Assembly (NCBI GenBank): GCA_903959175.1
Contig: CAJBVW010000604.1
Location: 1 to 37,409, forward strand
DNA from: an uncultured Pseudomonadota bacterium
Lineage (GTDB): Bacteria; Myxococcota_A; UBA796; SXON01
Direction: 5' to 3'
Length of the DNA: 37,409 nt
A program made the translations under genes and the position numbers. Below are positions 1 to 8,704 of the stretch, in pieces; position 1 is the first letter of the stretch, and every line of letters starts with the position of its first letter. A model generated the notes under the pieces. The model saw nothing but the letters and a program-made list of their open reading frames with translations, was not told the origin of the DNA and ran no database searches.

Positions 1-1
1 C

Positions 2-118
2 GACCAGGCGGACGTGCGCAAGGCCGCCTTCCACTACCGGGCCTACCTGCGCGTCGCGGAGGACGGCCCCGCGGCGCCCCTCGCCCGCGCGCAGCTCCTC
101 CGCATGGGCCTCGAGTAG
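2..118 (+). CDS. C-terminal end of a TPR-type helical protein (partial)
   Basis: Only the last 38 residues are present; the start lies upstream of the window. The reading frame ends at TAG 116-118. The segment is helical and has the alternating small/aromatic pattern of a tetratricopeptide helix pair (a KAAFHYRAYLRV-type helix followed by a PLARAQLLRMG-type helix), as often seen at the end of TPR proteins. This is a resemblance only and the full function cannot be read. It converges on the minus-strand HEAT-repeat gene; the 40-bp gap holds a short CCCCG/CGGGG inverted repeat but no T-run. Confidence 0.55.
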   Translation, partial: DQADVRKAAFHYRAYLRVAEDGPAAPLARAQLLRMGLE

Positions 119-158
119 CGCGCCGCGCCGGGGCTCCCCGACGCGGACGGGGGGCGAT

Positions 159-809
159 CTACGCGGGCATCGGCCACTTGCGCTGCTGGAAGATCTCGAC
201 GAGGCGGCCCTTGATGCGGGTGCTCTCCTCCTTCGGGTTCGCAAGCGCGGGGGCGAGGTGCTCAGCGCCCTCGTCCCCTTCCTGCGCGGCGATGGCCTCG
301 ACCGCGGCGTGGCGCACGCCTTCATCGAAGTCGACGAGGAAGGGCGCGGCCGCGGCGACGATGCGCGCGCTGCGGCGCTCGGCGAGCGAGATGAGGAGGT
401 CGCGCTTCTTCTCGGGCTTGAACTCGTTGTCCACCTGCTCGGTGGAGAGGAGCTCGAGCAGCAGCAACACCGCGGCGTCGGCGCCCTCGACCTTCTCCAC
501 GAGGCGCACGACGTGGTGGAAGTGCGGGTTCTGGGTGGCCCAGCGGCGGGCGATCGCCGCGCCCTTGATGCCGTGCTCGGCGAGGAGGTCGAACACGATG
601 TCCTTCTCCTTGCGGTCCTTCATCCCGTGCTCGAGCTGGAGCCCGAACCGGCCGCAGAGGGCCGTCAGCGCCTCGTCGGTGCCGCTCTCCGCCAGCCAGT
701 GGGCCGACGCCTCGCGATCCTCCGCCTGGGCGTCACGGTTGGCCACGCGCCGGGCGTGACGCTTGAGCTGCCCCCCGGGGCCCCCGAGCAGGAAATCGAA
801 GAAGGCCAT
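159..809 (-). CDS. HEAT-repeat domain protein
   Basis: 216 residues with no signal peptide, so probably cytoplasmic. The N-terminus is basic and carries two Arg/Lys-rich segments (residues 15-35). The rest is built of alpha-helical pairs, with a clear HEAT-like unit near residues 150-185 where a 'DEGVRHAAVEAIAAQ' helix follows a 'RIVAAAAPFLV' helix. HEAT repeats usually serve as protein-binding scaffolds; no catalytic motif is visible and the partner is unknown. The start is supported by a GAGGAG sequence 7 bases upstream of ATG 809. It follows the minus-strand gene at 853-1647 by 43 bases, so the two may be co-transcribed. Confidence 0.75.
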   Translation of the reverse strand: MAFFDFLLGGPGGQLKRHARRVANRDAQAEDREASAHWLAESGTDEALTALCGRFGLQLEHGMKDRKEKDIVFDLLAEHGIKGAAIARRWATQNPHFHHVVRLVEKVEGADAAVLLLLELLSTEQVDNEFKPEKKRDLLISLAERRSARIVAAAAPFLVDFDEGVRHAAVEAIAAQEGDEGAEHLAPALANPKEESTRIKGRLVEIFQQRKWPMPA

Positions 810-852
810 TCACGTCTCCTCGCCGGGGGGATCCCCCGCGGCGCGGCGATGG

Positions 853-1647
853 CTATACACCCGACCCGCGATTGGGAAGGGCAGAAGCGAAGCCGACGGC
901 GAGTCCCACATGCGCGTCGGCCGCGGCGGGCACGAAGCCACCGCCCCCGTGCACCAGCCCGAACCAGCGGGTCCCGAAGCGCAAGGCTACGTCTCCCTCG
1001 ATTCGTGCGGGATTGCGTGACGTCGGGAGGTCCGCCGAGGCCTCTCCGACCACGCGGAAGGGCCCGCGGTCCCAGGCGAGGGACGCGCGCGCGACCGGCA
1101 CGTCGTCCTGGTTGGCGAACCGGAGCGGATTCCCGAGAATCGCGAGGCCGGCGCCGAGCCGGGCGGAGAGGGGGCCACGGGCCCACCCCGCGGTCACGCC
1201 GAGGGTCACGTCGGTCTCGTCGGTGCCGAGCTCGCCCTCGTCCGCCGCGTTCGGGAGCTTCACCTCCCAGCCCGCCGTGAGGTCGAACGCGCCGGGCCGC
1301 GCCAGCGTCACGACGGTCCCGAGACGCACATCCCCCGGGCCATTCACGACGCCGCCGCCCTCGCTGGCGTCCACGATCCACCCCCAGTTCGCGCGCAGCT
1401 CCACCGGGGCGATGCGTACCCCGCCCGACACGGAAGCAACCGTACGCGCCCGTTCACCGGCGCGGAACGGCGGCACGTAGCCGAGCGCGGCGTCGACCTG
1501 GGAGGTAAGGACGAAGGAAGGGCTTGCGATCCCGGCGGAGACAGGAGAGAGTACGTCCGGTCGCCAGCAGTCCTGTCCATGGGCTGCGCCGCTGGTCAGC
1601 AGCACACTCGTCAGTACGCACGCAGTCCGCCGCGTGTGACGGCACAT
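853..1647 (-). CDS. Secreted outer-membrane beta-barrel-like protein
   Basis: 264 residues from ATG 1647. A signal peptide is visible at residues 1-24 (basic MCRHTRR start, hydrophobic CVLTSVLLTSG core, AHG-Q cleavage site). The mature part is rich in alternating hydrophobic/polar strands and Gly ('VSGGVRIAPVELRANWGW', 'LTAGWEVKLP', 'VTLGVTAGWARGPLSARLGAGLAI'), the pattern of an outer-membrane barrel, perhaps of the MetA-pathway phenol-degradation/transporter-like group. No ligand can be deduced. An upstream ATG (1683) would put 12 residues before the signal peptide, so 1647 was chosen; an AGGAAA lies about 8-10 bases upstream. It diverges from the lipoprotein gene at 1752. Confidence 0.7.
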   Translation of the reverse strand: MCRHTRRTACVLTSVLLTSGAAHGQDCWRPDVLSPVSAGIASPSFVLTSQVDAALGYVPPFRAGERARTVASVSGGVRIAPVELRANWGWIVDASEGGGVVNGPGDVRLGTVVTLARPGAFDLTAGWEVKLPNAADEGELGTDETDVTLGVTAGWARGPLSARLGAGLAILGNPLRFANQDDVPVARASLAWDRGPFRVVGEASADLPTSRNPARIEGDVALRFGTRWFGLVHGGGGFVPAAADAHVGLAVGFASALPNRGSGV

Positions 1648-1662
1648 CGTGCCAATTTCCTG

Positions 1663-1692
1663 TTGACGGCGGCCCGTTCTCATCCGTACACT
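1663..1692 (+). promoter_or_regulatory. Sigma-70-type promoter for the PKD lipoprotein genes
   Basis: TTGACG (1663-1668, five of six consensus bases) and TACACT (1687-1692, four of six) are separated by 18 bases. It lies in the 104-bp divergent gap, about 60 bases before the ATG at 1752. This is pattern matching only; no mapped start exists. Confidence 0.45.
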
Positions 1693-1751
1693 GCCTCACC
1701 GCAGGCGCCTCACACGGCGCCAGCAACCCGTCCACTGCCGGAGCCCGTCGC

Positions 1752-3116
1752 ATGACTCCAACCCTTCGCACCACCGTCGTCCTGCTCTCGCTGGCAGGAC
1801 TCTCCTCGTGCATCAAGGACAAGGACCCGGTGGATGGCGACTCGGTCGACCCCTCCGCGTGCACTGCCCCCACCGTCTCCGGCGGGGCGGACCAGTCCGT
1901 CACGCTCGCTAGCCGCGTCATCATCGCGGCCGAGGGGACCGTCTGCGCCACCGGCGAGGAGCCCACGTTCAGCTGGGCCGTCGAGTCCGCGCCGGTGGAG
2001 TCCGCGGTAGACACCGGGGATCTCGACCTCACGAACCCCGCGGAGATCAGCTTCGCGCCGGACGTGGTGGGCACCTACGTCATCACCGTCACGTCCTCCG
2101 ACTCGACCGGCGCGACCTCCGTGCCCGACTACGTGGTCGTCACCGTCTCCTCCGGGAACGCGTCGCCGATCGCCGACTGCGGCCCGAACGTCACCGCCTC
2201 GGTCGACGAGCGCGTCGTGCTCGACGGCTCCGCTTCCAGCGACCCGGAAGGCTCCGCCCTCACCTACCAGTGGACCCTCTCGTCCACCCCGTCGTGCTCC
2301 GCGCTCGACGGCGCCGACGTGTACAACGCCACCACGGTCGAAGGCTCGGTCGTCCCCGACTGCGCCGGCGTCTTCGTCGTCGGCCTCGCGGTGAACGACG
2401 GCACCAACTGGTCCACCGCCGACTTCTGCAGCATCACCGTCGAGTCGACGAACGCCGCCCCCGTGGCCGACGCCGGCGAGAGCACCGTGCTGTCGCCCTG
2501 CACCGAGAACAACTTCGAGCTCGACGGCTACGGCAGCTACGACCCCGAAGGCGCGCCGCTGGCCTACCTGTGGTCGGTGCTCTCCGCCCCGACCGGCTCC
2601 ACCGCCGACCTCGACGACCCCACGCTGCCGAACCCCATCTTCCGCTGGGACGTGATCGGGACCTACACCTTCGAGCTGCGCGTGAACGACGGCAGCTCCG
2701 ACTCCCCCCCGGACATCGTCAGCTTCACGTTCACGGACGAGTCGGCGAACAACCCGCCGATCGCGAACGCTGGCGCCGACCAGACCATCACCGCGACGAC
2801 CGAGTGCGACACCGAGTCGTACGTCTTCACCTGCGAAGACTGCCCGGCCGAGAGCGTCGAGCTCGACGGCAGCGCCTCCGATGACCCGCTCGATGGCGAC
2901 GAGGTCGACTTCCTCTGGACCGACGCGTCCGGCGAGCTGACCCTCAGCTCCCGCTACGCTCCCGTCACCGAGGCCCTCACCCCCGCCTTCGCGTCCACGT
3001 ACAACGTGGCCATCACCAAGTCGTGGGAAGTCGTCCTGACCCTGAGCGACTGTGCCGACGCCGACACGGACTCGGTCAACATCACGTACACTTGCACCGG
3101 CGAATACAGCCCGTAG
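1752..3116 (+). CDS. PKD/Ig-repeat lipoprotein (first of a tandem pair)
   Basis: 454 residues. The N-terminus is a lipoprotein signal with lipobox LSSC (Cys about residue 20) and no Asp at +2, pointing to the outer membrane. At least four Ig-like PKD/REJ-type repeats follow, each with the signature D/E-G-S/Y-x-S-x-D-P-x-G ... Y-x-W ... G-x-Y-x-x-x-V ('LTYQWTLSSTP', 'LAYLWSVLSAPTGS', 'VDFLWTDASG'). Such domains act as extracellular spacers or adhesive modules. The last repeat contains a CEDC motif also found (as CDDC) in the downstream paralogue. The longer upstream reading frame (from 1524) is rejected because only ATG 1752 gives a signal peptide. The next gene starts 8 bases after the stop. 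Confidence 0.85.
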   Translation: MTPTLRTTVVLLSLAGLSSCIKDKDPVDGDSVDPSACTAPTVSGGADQSVTLASRVIIAAEGTVCATGEEPTFSWAVESAPVESAVDTGDLDLTNPAEISFAPDVVGTYVITVTSSDSTGATSVPDYVVVTVSSGNASPIADCGPNVTASVDERVVLDGSASSDPEGSALTYQWTLSSTPSCSALDGADVYNATTVEGSVVPDCAGVFVVGLAVNDGTNWSTADFCSITVESTNAAPVADAGESTVLSPCTENNFELDGYGSYDPEGAPLAYLWSVLSAPTGSTADLDDPTLPNPIFRWDVIGTYTFELRVNDGSSDSPPDIVSFTFTDESANNPPIANAGADQTITATTECDTESYVFTCEDCPAESVELDGSASDDPLDGDEVDFLWTDASGELTLSSRYAPVTEALTPAFASTYNVAITKSWEVVLTLSDCADADTDSVNITYTCTGEYSP

Positions 3117-3124
3117 GAGCCACC

Positions 3125-4504
3125 ATGCGCACGACTCTTTTCCTGGCGTTGTTCGCCGTGCTGCCTGCGTGCACGGATTCGACCGACAAGACCGGCGGTG
3201 AAGACACCGACGCGGTCGCCGCCAACCAGCGCCCGATCGCGGAAGCCGGCGAGGCCATCACGCAGAGCGCGGACACCGCGGTCGCGCTCAGCGGCGCCGC
3301 GTCCACCGATCCCGACGGGGACGCCATCACCTACCACTGGTCGTTCGACCATGTGCCGGACGCCTCCACCATCGCGACGCGCGAAGCGCCGTTCACGCTG
3401 AACCACACGCTCGAAGCCAGCTCGACGACGTTCTCGCCCGACGCCACGGGCACCTACGTCGTGCAGCTCATCGTGACCGACACCAACGGCGCGGACTCCG
3501 ACCCCGACTTCGTCATCGTGACGGTCCAGGATCCCGAGACCGTCCCCGTCGCGAACGCCGGCCTGGACATCACGGCGGACGTGGCCTCGCTCGTCACGCT
3601 CGACGGCTCGCTGAGCTACGACCCCACGGGCCGCCCGCTCACCTACGCCTGGACCATCCTCGACAAGCCGGAAGGCTCCACCGTCAGCTCCATCACCGGA
3701 GACGACACGGTCGCCGGTACGTTCACCCCCGACACGAAGGGCGTCTACGTCCTGAACCTCGTGGTGAACAACGGGCTGGCGCGCTCCGTTTCCGACGCCG
3801 TCACCGTCACCGCGGTCGCGGACGACAACGCCCCCGTCGCGAACGCCGGCGCCGACCAGCCGCTCGTCGAGGACTGCTCCACCATCTCGCTCGACTGCTC
3901 GATGTCGGCCGATCCCGATGGAGACACCCTCATCTACTCGTGGGACCTCCAGTCCAAGCCCGAGGGCTCCGCGGTCACCGTCGCGACGTTCTCGGATCGC
4001 ACCTCGGCCCGCCCGACGTTCTACCCGGACATCGCGGGCGAGTACGTGCTCTCCTGCGCGGTCAACGACGGCGCGACCTGGTCCACCCCAGACCTCGTCA
4101 CCCTCACCGCCGGCGAGCGCCGCAGCAACGAGCGCCCGACGGTCGACGCGGGTACGGACACCACGGTGGACGGCGGCTCTTCCACCTGCGAAGAGAGCGG
4201 CTACACCTACGACTGTGACGACTGCGCCTCGCAGACCGTCACGCTCACGGGCATCGCCACGGACGCCGACGGCGACACGATGACGTACGCCTGGAGCACA
4301 TCGAACAGCGACGCCACGATCACCAGCGCGACCAGCTACGTCACCACGGTCGTCCTCGAGGACGCCACCGCGACCGAGCCGGGCGAGTGCGAGGAGACCG
4401 AGTACGAGTTCGAGTTCGCCGCGACCGACTGCACCGGCGCGACCGTCACCGACTCCATCACGATCTCCGTGAGCTGCTGCGGCGTCGAAGACACCGCCCC
4501 GTAG
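3125..4504 (+). CDS. PKD/Ig-repeat lipoprotein (second of a tandem pair)
   Basis: 459 residues starting at ATG 3125 behind GGAG. Lipobox LPAC gives Cys about residue 17; the next residues (TDSTDKTGGEDTD) form a short acidic linker. Four PKD/REJ-like repeats follow, each with 'DPDGD/DPTG' and 'Y-x-W' hallmarks and the 'FxPDxxGxYxLxxxVxDG' ending. The fourth repeat carries the CDDC pair and aligns by eye with the C-terminal repeat of the gene at 1752, so the two arose by duplication. It is predicted to be an outer-membrane-anchored, surface-exposed or periplasmic protein; no enzymatic domain is seen. It is probably co-transcribed with the upstream paralogue. Confidence 0.85.
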   Translation: MRTTLFLALFAVLPACTDSTDKTGGEDTDAVAANQRPIAEAGEAITQSADTAVALSGAASTDPDGDAITYHWSFDHVPDASTIATREAPFTLNHTLEASSTTFSPDATGTYVVQLIVTDTNGADSDPDFVIVTVQDPETVPVANAGLDITADVASLVTLDGSLSYDPTGRPLTYAWTILDKPEGSTVSSITGDDTVAGTFTPDTKGVYVLNLVVNNGLARSVSDAVTVTAVADDNAPVANAGADQPLVEDCSTISLDCSMSADPDGDTLIYSWDLQSKPEGSAVTVATFSDRTSARPTFYPDIAGEYVLSCAVNDGATWSTPDLVTLTAGERRSNERPTVDAGTDTTVDGGSSTCEESGYTYDCDDCASQTVTLTGIATDADGDTMTYAWSTSNSDATITSATSYVTTVVLEDATATEPGECEETEYEFEFAATDCTGATVTDSITISVSCCGVEDTAP

Positions 4505-4540
4505 GCTCCCGACAGCTGCGCGGCGCGCTACGATCGCGCC

Positions 4541-5884
4541 ATGCTCCTTCTCGTGACGGCGGCTTCGGCCGCCGTCCTTGTGATTGCCGCCTCCGATCTG
4601 CGGCCCGCGGTCGGCCAGCCTGTGCGCCTGACGGCGTCCTGGTCGGGCCCGCTCCCGGCCGAGATCGCGTGGCGCGGCGTCGACACGGCGCTCGGCGCCG
4701 AGGCCCGCGTGGTGCCGCGCGCCGCGGGCCCGCTCCTCGTGCACGCGGACGACGCGACGATCACGCTCGACGTGCAGCCCGCGGGGAACGCCGGAGCGCC
4801 GCAGGTCCAGGCCGACGCGCGCTCCCTCCCGGCCGTCGAGGCCGCCTCCTGCCGCGACGACCGCTACCCCGCGCTCGCCGGCGCGTGGGTCGCGTGGTGC
4901 TCGACCACCGGCCGGGTCGACCGCGCCACCCATCTCGGCACCCGCGCCGAGGTGTCCCTCTCCGCGGGCGCCACCGCCCCCGGCCTCGGCCCGGACGCCG
5001 TCCTCGCGGCCGACCTCGGCCTCTGGCGCCTGCCCGAGGCCACGCCGGTCCCCGACCAGACCCGCGTGGGGACGGGCTCCGTCGGGCCGCCCGCCACCGA
5101 CGGCACCCACGGCGTGTTCGCGTGGGCGAACCGCGTCGAGGCCTTCGCGCTGACCGAGCGGCAACGCGAGCAGACGGAGGCGGCGCCGCTCCCTGGCTAC
5201 CCCACCGCGCTCGCGTGGCCCTTCGCGGCGTGGGTGGAGTCCGGCGGCGAGACTGGCGAGGACGTGTGGATGCGCGACACGACCAGCGCGCGCATCCCCC
5301 TCGCGCGGACGATACGAAACGAGCGCCTCGTGGTCGGCAGCGGCCGGTGGCTCGCGTGGGTGGATGAGGCCGGCGTGTACGTCCAGGACACGACGCGCGG
5401 GGAGCGACGCGCGTACCCCGCGAGCACCGGCTTCGTCTTCGGGCCGTCCCTCTGGGGCCCCGTGGCGTGCTGGGAGGACCGCGCGGCGCTCCGCGACGGC
5501 ACCGGCGACATCGACGTGCGCTGCTCCGACGGCGTCACCGTGGCGCGGCCGGGGCACCAGCGCGCTCCGTCGCGGTGGGGCCCCTGGCTGCTGTTCCGCG
5601 AGGCCGGCCAGATGATGGTCGCGACCGCCGCCGAGCTCGTTTTCGATGACGACGATCCGCGCGCCGAGGGCGGCGGGAACACGGTCGCCGGCGGGTGGCG
5701 CGGGGCGCACCGGGACGCGCCCGTCGCGTGGTCGTTCGACTGGCCCGCGGCCGGCTGGCGCGTCGAGCGCTGGGACGGCGCGGCCTGGGTGCCCGGCGAG
5801 GCCCTCGCGGTGGGGCCGGTGACGGTCTCCAACCCGAGCGGGGACGCCGTCCGGCTGCGCCCCGTTGACGGAGCCGCCCGATGA
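4541..5884 (+). CDS. Secreted WD40/TolB-like propeller protein, coupled to the GT39-like gene
   Basis: 447 residues. A signal peptide (MLLLVTAASAAVLVIAA) precedes a short Ig-like N-terminal part (residues 20-90, 'DLRPAVGQPVRLTASWSG') and then repeating blocks of roughly 45 residues with the pattern 'P-x-L-x-G-x-W-V-A-W', typical of the TolB/WD40-like propellers seen in some secreted bacterial proteins ('LAGAWVAWCS', 'LAWPFAAWVESG', 'GSGRWLAWVDEAG', 'LWGPVACWEDR'). The family assignment is by pattern only. The start lies 6 bases after a TACGAT hexamer and has no Shine-Dalgarno sequence, so it may be leaderless. The stop overlaps the next start as ATGA (5881-5884), so the two products are probably made together. 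Confidence 0.75.
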   Translation: MLLLVTAASAAVLVIAASDLRPAVGQPVRLTASWSGPLPAEIAWRGVDTALGAEARVVPRAAGPLLVHADDATITLDVQPAGNAGAPQVQADARSLPAVEAASCRDDRYPALAGAWVAWCSTTGRVDRATHLGTRAEVSLSAGATAPGLGPDAVLAADLGLWRLPEATPVPDQTRVGTGSVGPPATDGTHGVFAWANRVEAFALTERQREQTEAAPLPGYPTALAWPFAAWVESGGETGEDVWMRDTTSARIPLARTIRNERLVVGSGRWLAWVDEAGVYVQDTTRGERRAYPASTGFVFGPSLWGPVACWEDRAALRDGTGDIDVRCSDGVTVARPGHQRAPSRWGPWLLFREAGQMMVATAAELVFDDDDPRAEGGGNTVAGGWRGAHRDAPVAWSFDWPAAGWRVERWDGAAWVPGEALAVGPVTVSNPSGDAVRLRPVDGAAR

Positions 5885-7821
5885 GCGCGCCCGCCGCCGC
5901 CCCCGCCCCCGCGCCAGGCCCCACGCCGTCGTCCGCGCCCCCGCTCCTCGCGGGGCTCGTCGCCGTCGCGCTCGCCATTGCATTCGTGTGGATGGACCCC
6001 GCCGGGACCGTGCGGGGCGAGGCCGTCGTGGCGCTCGCGCGGGGCGGCATCCCCGCCCTGGCGGTGCTCGTGGCCGCGATGGGCGCGGGCGGGGCGGTCC
6101 TGCGCGCCACCGCGCCCGACGCGGTCACCGCCCCGTCTGGCTGGCTCACCGCGCTCGGCCTCGGCGTCGCGCTCCAAGGTGCCGGCATGGGCCTCTTCGC
6201 GATGGCCGGCGCGCTCGGGCCCGCCGCCGTCACCGTCGTGGGCGTGAGCCTGCTCGGGTGGGCCGCGCGCCCGCGCTTCACGTTCCCGCGCGTCCCCGCC
6301 GCGGCGTGGGTCGTCGGCGCGGCGTTCCTCCTCCCCGGCCTCGTCGAGGCCCTCTCGCCCCCGACCGACACCGACGAGCTCTCGTACCACCTCGCCCTCC
6401 CGCGCCGGATGCTCTCGGCGGGGCACCTCCTCGGTGGCTACCTCGAGCCCGAGGGCAGCCGGCCCCTCCCCGTGCACCTCGTGTTCACCGCGCTGTTCGC
6501 CCTCGGGGGCGAGGCCGCGCCGAAGCTCTGGCACCTCGGGATCACCGCCGCGCTCGCGCTCGGCGTGCGCACCCTCGCGGAGGCCCGCTTCGGCCCCGGC
6601 CGCGGCGACCTCCCCGCGCTGGCCCTGCTCGGCTCGTGGAGCTGGCTCCGCGAGGCGGGCCTCGCCTACAACAACCACGTCGTCGCGCTGTGGCTGCTCG
6701 TCGCGGCGGACGCGATGCTCGCGCGCCGCTGGGTGCTCATGGGCTGGATGTGCGGCTTCGCGCTCGCCGCGAAGTACACGGCCGCGCCGGTGGTCGGCGG
6801 CCTCGCGCTGGTCGCCGCGTGGGACGGACTCCGGCGCTCCCCGCGCGCGATCGTGCTCGCTGCCGTCGCGACGATCGCCCCGGTCGTGCCGTGGTGGATC
6901 CGCAACGCCGCCGACGGCCTCCACCCGCTCTTCCCCTTCGCCGGCTGGCCGCCGTCACCGAGCGGCGCCGAGTTCGTGTTCGTCTACCCCGAGAAGTACG
7001 GGATGGGCCGCGACCTCCTGAACACCGCGCTCCTCCCGTGGAACCTCCTCTTCCGCGCGGAGACGGACTCCTTCGTCTTCCTCGGCCGGCTCTCCCTCGT
7101 GTGGGCGGCCCTCGGCGCCGCCGCCGTGTACGCCGCCCGTCGCGACGCCGCGGTGCGTCGGCTCGTGTTCGTCGCCGCGCTCGGCTTCGCCGGGTGGGCC
7201 CTCGGCGCCCAGATCGCGCGCTACCTCCTGCCGATGGCCGCCATCGCCGCGCTCGCCGGCGGCGCCCTCCACCGCCGGTGGCCCGCGTGGCTGCTGTTCG
7301 CGGTCTCCCTCCCCGCCAACCTCGCGCCCACCCTGCGCGACACCGCCACGCGCCTCGCCGTCGTCACCGGCAACCAGACGCGCGAGGCCTTCCTCGTCGA
7401 GAACGTCCCCGCATGGGGCGCGCTCGGCTACCTGCGCGACCACGTCCCGGCGGACGCGAAGGTCGCCCTCCTCTACGCCTGGCAGCGCTACCACGTCGGT
7501 CAGACCTCGATCCTCGGCTCCGTGGAGGACCACGTCCCCACCCGCTACTGGACGTGGCAGCACGGCGACGACACCCTCCACGCCCTCGCCGACCTCGGCG
7601 TGAGCCACCTGCTCGTCGGCGACGTGCACTTCCTCAAGAAGAGCTACCCCTTCCTCTCGCCCGACGTGCTCCGCGCGCAGTTCACCGACCCCGAGAAGCA
7701 GCTCCGCGAGCTGCTCCTGCGCGACGCCACGCGCCTCTACGCCAGCGCCCGCTGGGAGGTGTGGCGGCTCGATCCACCTCTCGCGCCGAGCGGGCTTGAC
7801 GAGAACGCGCCGGCACCATAA
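5881..7821 (+). CDS. Polytopic GT39/ArnT-like glycosyltransferase
   Basis: 646 residues with about eleven to twelve hydrophobic segments. The first periplasmic loop after TM segments has 'TDTDELSYHLALPRRM' (about residues 161-176), matching the D-E motif of GT-C enzymes (ArnT, PMT and related), whose acidic residues act in catalysis with a polyprenyl-phosphate sugar donor. A soluble C-terminal part (about residues 500-640) follows the last TM. The N-terminal 20 residues are Pro/Ala-rich and cytoplasmic. It is translationally coupled to the secreted propeller-like protein, which could be its partner or substrate; that link is inference. The acceptor and sugar are unknown. The stop TAA lies 24 bases before tRNA-Leu. 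Confidence 0.75.
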   Translation: MSAPAAAPAPAPGPTPSSAPPLLAGLVAVALAIAFVWMDPAGTVRGEAVVALARGGIPALAVLVAAMGAGGAVLRATAPDAVTAPSGWLTALGLGVALQGAGMGLFAMAGALGPAAVTVVGVSLLGWAARPRFTFPRVPAAAWVVGAAFLLPGLVEALSPPTDTDELSYHLALPRRMLSAGHLLGGYLEPEGSRPLPVHLVFTALFALGGEAAPKLWHLGITAALALGVRTLAEARFGPGRGDLPALALLGSWSWLREAGLAYNNHVVALWLLVAADAMLARRWVLMGWMCGFALAAKYTAAPVVGGLALVAAWDGLRRSPRAIVLAAVATIAPVVPWWIRNAADGLHPLFPFAGWPPSPSGAEFVFVYPEKYGMGRDLLNTALLPWNLLFRAETDSFVFLGRLSLVWAALGAAAVYAARRDAAVRRLVFVAALGFAGWALGAQIARYLLPMAAIAALAGGALHRRWPAWLLFAVSLPANLAPTLRDTATRLAVVTGNQTREAFLVENVPAWGALGYLRDHVPADAKVALLYAWQRYHVGQTSILGSVEDHVPTRYWTWQHGDDTLHALADLGVSHLLVGDVHFLKKSYPFLSPDVLRAQFTDPEKQLRELLLRDATRLYASARWEVWRLDPPLAPSGLDENAPAP

Positions 7822-7823
7822 CT
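7796..7823 (+). promoter_or_regulatory. Possible promoter of tRNA-Leu inside the upstream gene's 3' end
   Basis: TTGACG at 7796-7801 (five of six matches) is followed 16 bases later by ATAACT (7818-7823). It sits across the last codons of the GT39-like gene and about 22 bases before the mature tRNA 5' end. The -10 match is modest. Confidence 0.35.
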
Positions 7824-7845
7824 GGCTCGGCGACCGCAAGTCCTC

Positions 7846-7931
7846 GCGAGGGTGGCGGAATGGCAGACGCGCCAGGCTCAGGACCTGGTGGGGTAACTCC
7901 CGTAGGGGTTCAAGTCCCCTCCCTCGCACCA
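7846..7931 (+). tRNA. tRNA-Leu (anticodon CAG)
   Basis: Acceptor stem GCGAGGG (7846-7852) pairs with CCCTCGC (7921-7927), then A73 and an encoded CCA (7929-7931). The anticodon stem CCAGG/CCTGG (7872-7876, 7884-7888) encloses loop CTCAGGA with anticodon CAG at 7879-7881, reading CUG. A long variable arm, as expected for a class II leucine tRNA, precedes the T arm GGGG-TTCAAGT-CCCC. CUG should be a heavily used leucine codon in such high-GC DNA. Confidence 0.97.
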
Positions 7932-8056
7932 CCTCTCTCTCCGAGTCAGCGCTCGGTCCGGCCCCCACGCGCGGGCCAGCCCGAAGCGCCCTCGGACGGA
8001 TTGAGGGGATGAGCCCACGGGCTCGGATCGAGCGCACACTGGGCTACATTCGCCCG

Positions 8057-8566
8057 ATGAAGCGTCGCTCCCTCCACGTCAGCGCCATCGGCGACTACGG
8101 CATCGAGACGGTCGAGCTGCCGAACGGCCGCGTGGTCGACCTCGCGGTCCTCCGCCACCCCGGCGCCTCCGCCGTCGTCCCCCTCCACGACGACGGCACG
8201 GTCACGCTGCTGCGCCAGCACCGCCACGCGGCGGGCGGTACCATCTGGGAGATCCCCGCGGGCAAGCTCGACCCCGGCGAAGGGCCCGAGGTGTGCGCGG
8301 CGCGCGAGCTCGCGGAGGAGGCCGGCCTCGCCGGCACCCTGACCCACCTCACGACCATCCACACCACCCCCGCCTTCACGGACGAGGTCATCCACCTCTA
8401 CGTCGCGACGGGCCTGAGGAGCGTGCCCACCCACCTCGACGACGACGAGGTGCTGGACCCCGTGCGGCTCCCCCTCGCCGACGCGCTCGCGCTGATCCGA
8501 CGCGGCGAGCTGACCGACGCGAAGTCGATCGTGGCGCTCCTGCTCGTGGAGCAGCGCCGGGCGTGA
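8057..8566 (+). CDS. NUDIX hydrolase, ADP-ribose pyrophosphatase type
   Basis: 169 residues, the usual size for the NudF/ADP-ribose pyrophosphatase group, which hydrolyses ADP-ribose to AMP and ribose 5-phosphate. A full Nudix box is at residues 69-91 (G69-x5-E75-x7-R83-E84-L85-x-E87-E88-x-G90-L91), preceded by the 'WEIPAGKLDPGE' segment characteristic of this group. Substrate is inferred from the family; other nucleotide-sugar diphosphates are possible. ATG 8057 was chosen because the N-terminal strand 'RRSLHVSAIGDYGIETVELPNG' is complete there; an earlier in-frame ATG at 8009 adds 16 unconvincing residues. A TACATT hexamer ends exactly 6 bases before the ATG and there is no ribosome-binding site, so the message may be leaderless. 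Confidence 0.9.
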   Translation: MKRRSLHVSAIGDYGIETVELPNGRVVDLAVLRHPGASAVVPLHDDGTVTLLRQHRHAAGGTIWEIPAGKLDPGEGPEVCAARELAEEAGLAGTLTHLTTIHTTPAFTDEVIHLYVATGLRSVPTHLDDDEVLDPVRLPLADALALIRRGELTDAKSIVALLLVEQRRA

Positions 8567-8663
8567 CATCCGCGTCACGGCCCGAGCGTTCGCCCGTCAC
8601 GGCGCGCCGCCCCCGCGCGTAGAAGCGACGCATCCACCGACGCGATCGAAACGCGCGCATGCG

Positions 8664-8679
8664 TGGCACGCATCGTGCA
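8664..8679 (+). promoter_or_regulatory. Sigma-54-type (-24/-12) promoter of the propeller lipoprotein operon
   Basis: TGGCACG (8664-8670), four bases, then GTGCA (8675-8679) matches the TGGCACG-N4-TTGCA consensus at every defined base except one. GG and GC are 10 bases apart as required. Transcription would start near 8690, five bases before a GGAGAG ribosome-binding site (8695-8700) and 15 bases before ATG 8705. Position and match are both strong; the needed enhancer-binding activator is not visible. Confidence 0.65.
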
Positions 8680-8704
8680 ACACTGTTGGAGAACGGAGAG
8701 CCAC

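Noticed and set aside
119-158. Terminator between the first partial gene and the HEAT-repeat gene
   Set aside because: Only a 5-bp CCCCG/CGGGG stem and no T-run, so not supportable as a terminator.
2954-5983. Very long minus-strand open frame (about 1000 codons) opposite the PKD and propeller-like genes
   Set aside because: Its translation is Arg/Gly/Ala/Val-rich with no domains, as expected for antisense frames in high-GC DNA; the plus-strand genes have signals and repeats.
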